From: Candidatus Aminicenantota bacterium
Lineage (GTDB): Bacteria > Acidobacteriota > Aminicenantia > UBA2199
Length of the DNA stretch: 64,000 nt
Assembly: GCA_011772425.1 (NCBI GenBank)
Contig: WVZO01000533.1
Span: 1 to 64,000, forward strand
Direction: 5' to 3'
The notes under the pieces were generated by a model that saw only the letters and a program-made list of their open reading frames with translations, was not told the origin of the DNA and ran no database searches. The position numbers and the translations under genes were made by a program. Shown here piece by piece: positions 28,792-37,096 of the stretch (position 1 is the stretch's first letter; each line of letters begins with the position of its first letter).

Positions 28792-28827
28792 GGATACCGG
28801 GCAGTACGCAATACTTGCCCGGTATCC
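28792..28827 (-). terminator. Hairpin downstream of peptide P2, upstream of rSAM-1
   Basis: GGATACCGGGCAGTAcgcaaTACTTGCCCGGTATCC. Confidence 0.8.
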
Positions 28828-28856
28828 TTGTGCTGTCTTAATCCGCTTAATAGGAA

Positions 28857-29030
28857 TCAAGGAACAATGAAACCATAAACAATACCGGTTTCATCGAAAT
28901 CTCCTTTTTTCTCGACGGAAGTGTGAATGGTTCCTTTTTTGTAGGAATCGTTAATGCTCTTCAGTATGTTACCGGTTTTTTTGGCACCATACCTGGATTC
29001 CAGCAGAGTTTTGACTGTGATTTGATTCAT
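28857..29030 (-). CDS. Small peptide P2 (57 aa), homologous to P1; absent from supplied ORF track
   Basis: Hand translation: MNQITVKTLLESRYGAKKTGNILKSINDSYKKGTIHTSVEKKGDFDETGIVYGFIVP*; RBS AGGAGGAAAAA. Confidence 0.88.
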   Translation of the reverse strand: MNQITVKTLLESRYGAKKTGNILKSINDSYKKGTIHTSVEKKGDFDETGIVYGFIVP

Positions 29031-29067
29031 TTTTTCCTCCTATTATTTTATTTTACATAGTTAGTGT

Positions 29068-31302
29068 TTATTTATAGAGTTCCACGGTACGGATTAACCG
29101 GGCTGCCGCTTCGGTGTCCGCCTGTTTTCTCAATCGGCAATATTCTTCTTCAGGCAGAGGATAGGGAAAAATACAGGCGGCACATTTCTCCTGCTTTAGG
29201 CAGCCGCGGCAGTTCCTGGTTTCCAGGGTTTCCTTGTACCGTGCCTCTATATTTCCGACGATCTCCTGCAGCGGCATGCCCACGCTGCCAACAGGCTGAC
29301 CGTTCCAGCAGGTGAAAACGTTATGACCGGCATCGACAATAACGGTCTCCAGGGTCCGGCAATTAGGTTCTCCATCTTCCCAGCGGCACAGGGCAGCAAA
29401 ATAGGGATAAACGGGCATATCGACAATATCCTGGACCGAACCGGCGGAAGGGGAAAGACTGTCCAACAATTCATACAGGCACAGAGAATCCGCTTTATTT
29501 CTCTCGAAACAGAGGCTATGCATCGGGTCGACGCTCGATTGAGCCCTGGAAAGCCCCACCTGCGTATCCACCCGGTGAATGGTAAAACCGCTCCGTTTAC
29601 CGGTCATATGCACCCGGTACGGAATAAAGGTCACCGTGCGGCTGTCATGTGGGGCCTGGTAATAGTCGGTGTAAGTATTGGTGGGAGCACAGTAATTGAT
29701 TAAGGCATCCTGGTTATACCGGCAATGTTCCCGGGCCTGGTGAAAATCGGAATAGATTTGAATAATATCTCCATTTACCACCAGGTGGTCCTGCAGCCAT
29801 AGGATCAGTTCCCGGGTAATGATATCGCCGCAAAAAATTACTTTTTTAACGTGGTTGACCCGTTTCTCTTGTTCAGGAGATACGGGTAAGGACATGGATC
29901 TCAGGTTCAGGTTATCCCGTTCTTTTCCTACTTCTTCATTGGTGGAACGGGGTTTTTCCGGCACCTCGACTTGAGAGATATCGTAGGGATGAAGGGTTTT
30001 GTAATGAATTCGGTTTTCCAGGGGCTGCAATTTAAACCCATATTTCTCATGATTGTAGAAAAGAGGGGTACCGGGATATATAGAGAGTGCATTGTGGGCG
30101 TAAAAATCCAGTTTTTCTTCCAGGGAGCGAAGCAAATCAATGGTTTGCCTGCCTTCTTCCGGGGTCTCGGTGGGCAGGCCCAGCATGATACTGGTATAAA
30201 CGACTTTAAAGCCGATTTTTTTGGCATAGGATACATACCTTTTGAACTGTTCGATAAATTCCCTCTCTTTTTCAAAGGTGTCACCGGGTTTGATGTGGGG
30301 GGGCTGAAGTTTACCGATCATTCTCAGCACGCGGGGTACGGCGCTTTCCAGGGCAAAGCCGATGGACTGAAAACCGGCTTCTTTCAGCTTATCGAGCATT
30401 ACTTCATCGATGCAGTCACACCGGGTCATGCAGATCAGGGGGACTTTTATTTTATTCTCGATGATATTATCGCAAATCTCCACAGCCCTGGAGGGCATGA
30501 GGGTAAAGGCATCGTCCATGATGTCCACGGTATTGATATCCTGGCGGTAAAGATGTTTGGAGATGTAATCCAGTTCCCGGATCACCCGGTCCACGGAGTG
30601 AGTGGTAATGTGGCGCCGGGATAAGGAGGCACAGTTACAATAGACACAATATTGATTGCACCCCCTGGCAGAAATGACACCCATGGAGGGGGAAGAAATC
30701 ACACCGCTGAGATAAGGGGAAGGAAATTTATCCAGAGGGTCGGTGATTTCACCGCCCCCGGCCAGTAAACCGCGACGGGGGGTCTTTACGATGGTCTCCC
30801 CGGAACGGAACACGATTCCTTTGACCGTTTCCAGGGATACATTTTCCAGGCGAAAATGGACGTCATCCAACAGGGAAAGTAATTCAAGCGTCGTATCTTC
30901 ACCCTCATTGACCACGCATATATCCACGGCAGGATTTTGTTCCAGGACGGTTTGACCCTGGGCAGTAGGGGTAGGGCCGCCGAAAACAATAATAACAGCG
31001 GGGTCGATTTCCTTTAATCCCCGGGCAATCAACTGGCAAATCCCGTAATTGGCCTGGTAAACCGTGAATCCCACGATTTTCGGCTTCACAGCCAGGAGCC
31101 TGTTCACGCATTGACGCACAGTAATAGGTACGGGGGATTCCAATGCAGCGGCGTTGAAACCTTTTTCTCTCAAGTAAGCGATAATATAAGCAGCTCCTAA
31201 AGATATCCTGAATCGAGTCGGATGCCCTTTGGAGGAAGATGAAGCCGGGGGGCAAAGGAAAACCATATGATTGACGGTACTATTTTTATTATGTATCTCC
31301 AT
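29068..31302 (-). CDS. B12-binding domain / radical SAM / SPASM-like protein (rSAM-2), close paralog of rSAM-1
   Basis: SARGCNQYCVYCNC (CX3CX2C); near-colinear with rSAM-1; C-term CRWEDGEPNCRTLE...CWNG...CRGCLKQEKCAACIFPYPLPEEEYC. Confidence 0.92.
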   Translation of the reverse strand: MEIHNKNSTVNHMVFLCPPASSSSKGHPTRFRISLGAAYIIAYLREKGFNAAALESPVPITVRQCVNRLLAVKPKIVGFTVYQANYGICQLIARGLKEIDPAVIIVFGGPTPTAQGQTVLEQNPAVDICVVNEGEDTTLELLSLLDDVHFRLENVSLETVKGIVFRSGETIVKTPRRGLLAGGGEITDPLDKFPSPYLSGVISSPSMGVISARGCNQYCVYCNCASLSRRHITTHSVDRVIRELDYISKHLYRQDINTVDIMDDAFTLMPSRAVEICDNIIENKIKVPLICMTRCDCIDEVMLDKLKEAGFQSIGFALESAVPRVLRMIGKLQPPHIKPGDTFEKEREFIEQFKRYVSYAKKIGFKVVYTSIMLGLPTETPEEGRQTIDLLRSLEEKLDFYAHNALSIYPGTPLFYNHEKYGFKLQPLENRIHYKTLHPYDISQVEVPEKPRSTNEEVGKERDNLNLRSMSLPVSPEQEKRVNHVKKVIFCGDIITRELILWLQDHLVVNGDIIQIYSDFHQAREHCRYNQDALINYCAPTNTYTDYYQAPHDSRTVTFIPYRVHMTGKRSGFTIHRVDTQVGLSRAQSSVDPMHSLCFERNKADSLCLYELLDSLSPSAGSVQDIVDMPVYPYFAALCRWEDGEPNCRTLETVIVDAGHNVFTCWNGQPVGSVGMPLQEIVGNIEARYKETLETRNCRGCLKQEKCAACIFPYPLPEEEYCRLRKQADTEAAARLIRTVELYK

Positions 31303-33556
31303 GGTAAATCATTTCTCCATCTAAATCCAGGTCTTTGAAACCATCCAGCGAACGGAGTAATTGGGCGGGTACGGTGGTATTGACCTTTTTAAGGAGTTGG
31401 CAGTATTGGGAGTCAGGTAAGGGATGGGTAAAGAGGCATTTCGCACAACTGTCCTTTTGGCTGCAATTTGAACAATTCCTGGCGGCCAGGGCATTTCCGT
31501 GGTGTTTCTCGAGGTTCCGGGTTATTTGTGCCAGGGGCATGCCGACGTTTCCCACGGGTTTGCCATTCCAGCAGGTTTTAACATTGCCATGGGTATCGAC
31601 GATCACGGTTTCGAGCCTCCGGCAATTGGGAATCCCGTCCTCCCAGCGGCACAAGCTGCCGAGGTAAGGATAAATGGGGATATCTTCCAGTTCCTCTCCG
31701 TTTTTTCGCTTCTGTGCCAATTGAGACAACAACTGGTGCAGCTTCCGAGTATCGCTTCCTTCGCTGTCTACGGCAAAGGCATTGAGGGGATGGTAACGGG
31801 GAGGATTGGGGGAAACAGCGGTCCGGGTGGTCACCCGGTGGAGGGGAACACCGCATTGGACCCCGTAGGCCAGGGTCCGGTAGTGGAGCAGGGTGACAAT
31901 GCCGTCGGCATTCATGGTCTGGTAGTACCCGTGATAATAGACGGTGGGTGCAAGATAACGGCTGAGTTTCTCCTGGTTGAGGTGATAGGACTGGCGGATA
32001 CTGTCAGGGGAAGGGTATATGTGCAGAAAGACACCGTTGATGACCAGGTATTCCCGCAGCCACAACACCAGCTCTTCAGAAAGGGTTTCGCTGCAAAGGA
32101 TAACGGTCTTAAAGCTGTTGCCCCGGTGAGGCAGCGATTGGGGATTGTCCTGGGATAATTCCAGTGCCAGGGATTTAAGATTGGCTTTATCATTGAAGAT
32201 AGCGAAAATTTCATTACTGGATTTGGGGGCCAGTGGGATGCCTTCCACATCGTAGGAGTGGACGGTATTATAGTGGACCCGGTTTCGACATTGCTCTACT
32301 TTCACGCCGTGCCGCGGGGAGAAATCAAAGGCCGGAGTGCCGGGCCGCGCTTGAAAAATGTTATGCCCATAAAGATCGATGTATGGGGCCAGGGAGTGAA
32401 GAAATTCCATGGTTTGCCGGGCATCTTCCGGGGTTTCAGTGGGCATCCCCAGCATAATACTGGTATAAACATTTTTAAACCCGATGGTTTTAGCCAGTTT
32501 CACATATTTTTCTAATCGATGAATAAACTCTTTCTCTTTTTCATAGTGGGGATCGCCGGCGAAATCAGGGGGCCGGACTTTCCCCATTTTCCTGAGAATA
32601 CGGGGAACAGCACTTTCCAGGGAAAACTCGATGGTGACGATTCCTGCTTCTTTCATCAATTGTAAAAGTTCTTCATCTACTTTATCGCAGCGGGTCAGGC
32701 AGGCAAAGGAGAGCTTTATCTTGTTTTCGATGATTTTCCGGCAAATGTCTTTGGCCCGATGGGGCAGCAAGGTAAAAGTGTCATCAAATATATCCACGAT
32801 ACCGTTTTCGCCGGGATTTAGGTATCTGGAGATGTAATCCAGTTCTTCCACTATACGGTCCGGGGAATGGGTGGCAATGGTATGATTTGCTATGAGGGGG
32901 CAGACACAAAAAGAGCAGTGTTGATTGCAGCCCCGGGCAGTAATGATACCGAGTCTATGGGAATCCGCCAATCCCGTCAGGTAAGGGGACGGGTATTTAT
33001 CCAGGAAATCGTGAACGCCCTGGTTATTGGCATAAACACCCCGGTCAGGGTTATTGTAGATATTTTCTCCGTCCCGGAAGGTAATTCCCCTGATTTTATC
33101 GAGGGGGGACCGCCCCGGCTGGAAATTGGCATCATCAAGTAATGGGATCAATTCCAGGCAGGTTTCTTCTCCTTGGTTTCGGACGCATATATCCACGAAG
33201 GGATTGGTTTCCAGGATAGTCCGGGCATGGAGAGTCGGTAACAATCCGCCGAAAATCACGGGGATATGTGGAGACACCTCTTTGATCTTGCTGGCGATGA
33301 GCTGGCCCAGGAAATAATTGGAATTATCGATGGTAAAACCCACCATACGGGGGTTTAATTCCAGGATAGCGGCGGTGCAGTGGTTGATGGTAAGGGGTTC
33401 ACTGCTGACGAATTGACCGGCGGCGATTCCCTTTTGGTTAAGGTAAGAAATTATAAAAGCAGAGCCCAGGCACATCCGGAACCAGCACCGGGCATTTTCG
33501 GCAGAAGCGCTGACAGCGGGGGGATAAACAAATATAATATGCGGACGGTTCACCAT
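31289..33556 (-). CDS. B12-binding domain / radical SAM / SPASM-like protein (rSAM-3), divergent paralog
   Basis: TARGCNQHCSFCVC (CX3CX2C), IPVIFGGLLPTLHARTILETNPFVDIC, C-term CRWEDGIPNCRRLETVIVDTHGNVKTCWNG...CSNCSQKDSCAKCLFTHPLPDSQYC; 14-bp overlap with rSAM-2 start. Confidence 0.92.
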   Translation of the reverse strand: MVNRPHIIFVYPPAVSASAENARCWFRMCLGSAFIISYLNQKGIAAGQFVSSEPLTINHCTAAILELNPRMVGFTIDNSNYFLGQLIASKIKEVSPHIPVIFGGLLPTLHARTILETNPFVDICVRNQGEETCLELIPLLDDANFQPGRSPLDKIRGITFRDGENIYNNPDRGVYANNQGVHDFLDKYPSPYLTGLADSHRLGIITARGCNQHCSFCVCPLIANHTIATHSPDRIVEELDYISRYLNPGENGIVDIFDDTFTLLPHRAKDICRKIIENKIKLSFACLTRCDKVDEELLQLMKEAGIVTIEFSLESAVPRILRKMGKVRPPDFAGDPHYEKEKEFIHRLEKYVKLAKTIGFKNVYTSIMLGMPTETPEDARQTMEFLHSLAPYIDLYGHNIFQARPGTPAFDFSPRHGVKVEQCRNRVHYNTVHSYDVEGIPLAPKSSNEIFAIFNDKANLKSLALELSQDNPQSLPHRGNSFKTVILCSETLSEELVLWLREYLVINGVFLHIYPSPDSIRQSYHLNQEKLSRYLAPTVYYHGYYQTMNADGIVTLLHYRTLAYGVQCGVPLHRVTTRTAVSPNPPRYHPLNAFAVDSEGSDTRKLHQLLSQLAQKRKNGEELEDIPIYPYLGSLCRWEDGIPNCRRLETVIVDTHGNVKTCWNGKPVGNVGMPLAQITRNLEKHHGNALAARNCSNCSQKDSCAKCLFTHPLPDSQYCQLLKKVNTTVPAQLLRSLDGFKDLDLDGEMIYHGDT

Positions 33557-33602
33557 TTATATCCCTTCTCTTTGGGAATTTCTAATTATTGAATAAGAAA
33601 GA

Positions 33603-33634
33603 ATGCCGGGCGGTACGCCGTACCGGCCCGGCAT
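33603..33634 (-). terminator. Hairpin downstream of peptide P3, upstream of rSAM-3
   Basis: ATGCCGGGCGGTACGCCGTACCGGCCCGGCAT. Confidence 0.8.
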
Positions 33635-33653
33635 CCACTAATTAAGTTTTACG

Positions 33654-33848
33654 TTACTGCGGAAACACAATGGGGTAAAAAAAACCATTGACAATGCCGC
33701 TTTCATCTAAGACGCTTTTTTTCGCATTACTCATGCATTTGACCTTTTTTCCTTTCCTGTAAGCATCGTTGATTCCTTTCAGCACATTACCGGCAGTGCC
33801 CTTGCCAAACCTGGATTCTAACAGATTTCCTAACGTAATTTGACTCAT
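33654..33848 (-). CDS. Small peptide P3 (64 aa), divergent homolog of P1/P2
   Basis: MSQITLGNLLESRFGKGTAGNVLKGINDAYRKGKKVKCMSNAKKSVLDESGIVNGFFYPIVFPQ; shares MSQIT..LLESR(Y/F)G and DE(T/S)GIV(Y/N)GF with P1/P2. Confidence 0.88.
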   Translation of the reverse strand: MSQITLGNLLESRFGKGTAGNVLKGINDAYRKGKKVKCMSNAKKSVLDESGIVNGFFYPIVFPQ

Positions 33849-34014
33849 TTTAACCTCCTTTTAATTTATTTTATATTTGGCTTACCTAACTTACTTATTA
33901 ATTTTTTTTTATAACATATAACAGGAAATTTTTCAACCCTCAAGGAGAAAAAAAAAATTTTTTCGGAATTTCCGGCGGAAAGAATCGCCACAAAAATACA
34001 AACGAAATAACGGC

Positions 34015-34042
34015 AGGCGGGGTTGATTAGACAACCCCGCCT
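34015..34042 (-). terminator. Perfect 11-bp-stem hairpin downstream of precursor 34075..34275
   Basis: AGGCGGGGTTG ATTAGA CAACCCCGCCT. Confidence 0.8.
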
Positions 34043-34074
34043 TTAACGGTTTCCTTATTCGTTTCTTTTACGTG

Positions 34075-34275
34075 CTAATCGGTATTGGGATAACAAAGTG
34101 GCGGTTCTGACGGAATACAATGACACGTGGCATAAGGACAACGAACTACAGCAGAAACATAACTGGTACAGTGCGTGCTGGTCCCTCCAATGACTTCATC
34201 CATTTCCGGTTTACCCAGGTTAACAATGGTCTTTTTGTTTAAAACCAACCGTTTGCTAAAAAATTTAGATTTCAT
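34075..34275 (-). CDS. Putative RiPP precursor, fourth 'LNKKTIxNL...GG' leader peptide
   Basis: MKSKFFSKRLVLNKKTIVNLGKPEMDEVIGG | TSTHCTSYVSAVVRCPYATCHCIPSEPPLCYPNTD; RBS AGGAGGG. Confidence 0.85.
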   Translation of the reverse strand: MKSKFFSKRLVLNKKTIVNLGKPEMDEVIGGTSTHCTSYVSAVVRCPYATCHCIPSEPPLCYPNTD

Positions 34276-34504
34276 GTTCCCTCCTATTTAATTTTTTAGC
34301 CGCAGTGTTACACAAAGAAACACGAAGGATGTATCTTCGTGCCTTTATGGCTGTCGAATTTATTGTTGGCCAATCCATTGCAAATTCCATAAAAATTATA
34401 TCAAATTAAAAGCAAAATTCAACAATAAAAAAGAATTGAATTTGAAAAAAGATGTTTTGTTGACTTTTATTCACAAATGAACTATTATTTGTTCGGAGGC
34501 TGAA

Positions 34505-34978
34505 GTGGTAACTTCAAATGAAAACACAATGTCAAAAACCGAGATAGAGCAATTTGTTTTAAAACTCATGGAAAGCCGCTTGCAGCAAGTGGTTGAAGAA
34601 TACATTTCCAGGAATGACGGCCGCATCAAAGAACTGGCATTAGTAGAACGTGTGGTCCGGGTCGAAGAAGAATTGAAATCCCTACGGGAAATGTCCGAAT
34701 TAAGATTCGATGCCTCGGAAAAACGATTCGACGTACTTCAAAAAACCATGAATGAACGCTTCGAGGCACTGCTGCGAGAAATGAATGCCAGATTTGAAGC
34801 ATTACAACGAGAGATGGATGCCAGATTTAAGGCAGTAGACAAACGATTCGAATCCGTAGATAAACGATTCGATGCGATGGACAAGCGGTTTACAACCCTT
34901 CAATGGATGATCGGTGTTGTGGTAGGAATTCCTGCGTTGGTTATCGCCATCGCACAGGTGATACAGTTATTGAAATAA
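34505..34978 (+). CDS. Coiled-coil protein with C-terminal TM segment
   Basis: Heptad-like RFEALxREMxARFxAVDKRFESVDKRFDAMDKRF then hydrophobic MIGVVVGIPALVIAIAQVIQLL. Confidence 0.7.
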   Translation: MVTSNENTMSKTEIEQFVLKLMESRLQQVVEEYISRNDGRIKELALVERVVRVEEELKSLREMSELRFDASEKRFDVLQKTMNERFEALLREMNARFEALQREMDARFKAVDKRFESVDKRFDAMDKRFTTLQWMIGVVVGIPALVIAIAQVIQLLK

Positions 34979-34990
34979 TTTAATAGGAAA

Positions 34991-35809
34991 TTAAAAAGAA
35001 GGCGGCAGGATGGGAGGGGCTGCCTTTTTACTAACGAAAAAGTAATGCTCCGGGGGCCACGCTCCCACCAATTCGGCAACCTGCCAACACCACGGCTCCG
35101 GTAAAGCCTTTAATTTTTCCGCGGTGCCGGTGTCTTCGACATACCGGGCCGGATTGTAATATCCCGGGAATACCCAATCCACCAGACCACCGCCGCAGGC
35201 ATCGATACTGTCCAGCAGCCGGGATACGGTAAATATCTTATCGGCAGAAAGATAAATCAACTGCCTGAAGGCATTTTTATCACCTTTTTCCAACCGTTCC
35301 ATAAACGCTTTCTGTTTACGCGCCGGATGGCTGGCAGGCAATTGGGCAATCACCGCTTTTGCCACTTTCATCACCCTGGAAAAATTCTTCTGATGGGAAA
35401 TATCATCGATGTCCGCTGAAAAATTCTTTATAATGGTGCTGAGCATGTTCAGACCATAATACCCGGCATACCCGTAAACACCGGCGGCAATCGCTCCCCC
35501 AGGTGTCAAAGACGATAATAAACGGGTCATCCACTGATGAAAATCGCAATTGCTGGATTTTAATCCCAGGGCCACAATATAATCGCAGGGTGCAGCGGAA
35601 AAATCATCCGCTAAAACAGCTTCGATGTCCGATTGCTGGACAACGGCTTCCGGGAACTGCTCTTCCAGGACAGGCAATGTCTCCGCTGCCCCACCTATAT
35701 TAAGAATACGTTTATCTTTCCATGTGGTCTGAAATGGAAATAGTAGAGGATTCACAACATCCTTTAAAGCCACAACATGTTCAACATTCACGTTTTCATC
35801 ATTCATCAT
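34991..35809 (-). CDS. Degenerate SAM-methyltransferase-like protein
   Basis: RILNIGGAAETLPVLEEQFPEA and YGYAGYYGLNML resemble the neighbouring methyltransferase but motif I is degenerate. Confidence 0.6.
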   Translation of the reverse strand: MMNDENVNVEHVVALKDVVNPLLFPFQTTWKDKRILNIGGAAETLPVLEEQFPEAVVQQSDIEAVLADDFSAAPCDYIVALGLKSSNCDFHQWMTRLLSSLTPGGAIAAGVYGYAGYYGLNMLSTIIKNFSADIDDISHQKNFSRVMKVAKAVIAQLPASHPARKQKAFMERLEKGDKNAFRQLIYLSADKIFTVSRLLDSIDACGGGLVDWVFPGYYNPARYVEDTGTAEKLKALPEPWCWQVAELVGAWPPEHYFFVSKKAAPPILPPSF

Positions 35810-35812
35810 TCA

Positions 35813-37096
35813 TCATTCATTCCTTTCAAGAAATACAATGGCCAGCCGGTCCATGGCCCGTTTAAGCAAATCTTCCACGGCTGTGTCTATTTCTTTTTCG
35901 GATTTAAAGGGTATCTCCTTTTGAACCGCGGGAAGTCGCAGTACCTGCTCGAGTGTGATGTCGGGTGTGATGTGACCTAAAAACATCAACTGCCAGCGAG
36001 AGATTTCCAGGGGACCCCAGGCGTCCTGGATAATGGTAAAAGGAACGGCATAGAGGTTCTCTTTCCCCGGCACGGGTAACGTCCGGTTCCAGGCCATGCA
36101 GGGGGTTAATTTGGCGTGTAATTTTCGCCAATTTCCAGCGGTTATGGAGAAATCGGGGGGTGAAAATTCCGGCCGGACAGCAATAAAGCTGTGTTTTGAA
36201 TTGCGTCCGTGGGCCAGTTCCGCGGTTTCCTCCTGCTGCTGACGTGACATTTTTGCTTTAGCCATCCGGTTCAGCAGGAACGGATCGTTAAAAAAGCTGT
36301 CCATCTTGTATATTAAGGGAAAAAGCCAGCGGTAAAAGCGCATACCTGCGTCTTCGCACATTTTATAGACGGCCGGCACATCAAAGGGGATGTCGTTGGC
36401 GTGGAGCAGGAGGTCCACCACACCGGCTTCTTTTCCTTCTTGCATTTCCCGTCCCCTTGACCGGGAGGCCATGGGATGACGCGGCGGTACCTGCTGTGCC
36501 AGTTGATAGGCAAAGCGAATTTGCTCACCGCTGAGTGTGGGTGCTGCCTGCGCTTCCGCTTGATTCACCAGTCTCAATGCTTCCTGGAGCATATAGACGC
36601 CGGTTCGTCCATATTTTCCATAGAGCATAATAGAGATTGCGCCCTGGGGGTCGAGGACGTCGCCAATGGCTTTTAGACCTGCCGCGGGATCAGGCAGGTG
36701 ATGCAGTACCCCACTGGCACTAACAAAATCAAAGGTCAATCCCAACTCCGGCAATTGTTCAATGGCACGGTTATAAAAACGCACATTTTTTACATGGTGC
36801 GTTTCAGCCAGCCTTCGTGCTTTATCCAGTGATGTTTCACTAAAATCCACTCCCACGATATCGGCATCCGGGAAGGCCATGGCCATGGCCACCAAGGCAC
36901 TGCCGGTGCCGCAACCGGCATCCAGCACCCTCAGGTCTTTGGGAGACTTCTTGCCGGCCCAGAGGACCTCGCACATGAGGCCCAGGTGACCGGAGACCAG
37001 CAATTGCGGCCTATCCCAATCCGGATCACAATCAGGATAGGGAAATTGCTCATACTGCCGACGAACCTGTTCACGAATTTCGGAAAGATCTTTCAC
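35813..37096 (-). CDS. Class I SAM-dependent methyltransferase
   Basis: RVLDAGCGTGSALVAMAMAFPDADIVGVDFSETSLDKAR...FDFVSASGVLHHLPDPAAGLKAIGDVLDPQG. Confidence 0.9.
   Translation of the reverse strand: MKDLSEIREQVRRQYEQFPYPDCDPDWDRPQLLVSGHLGLMCEVLWAGKKSPKDLRVLDAGCGTGSALVAMAMAFPDADIVGVDFSETSLDKARRLAETHHVKNVRFYNRAIEQLPELGLTFDFVSASGVLHHLPDPAAGLKAIGDVLDPQGAISIMLYGKYGRTGVYMLQEALRLVNQAEAQAAPTLSGEQIRFAYQLAQQVPPRHPMASRSRGREMQEGKEAGVVDLLLHANDIPFDVPAVYKMCEDAGMRFYRWLFPLIYKMDSFFNDPFLLNRMAKAKMSRQQQEETAELAHGRNSKHSFIAVRPEFSPPDFSITAGNWRKLHAKLTPCMAWNRTLPVPGKENLYAVPFTIIQDAWGPLEISRWQLMFLGHITPDITLEQVLRLPAVQKEIPFKSEKEIDTAVEDLLKRAMDRLAIVFLERNE

Noticed and set aside
31499-32158. 219-aa plus-strand ORF opposite rSAM-3
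   Set aside because: Antisense shadow ORF; the sense frame has clear motifs.
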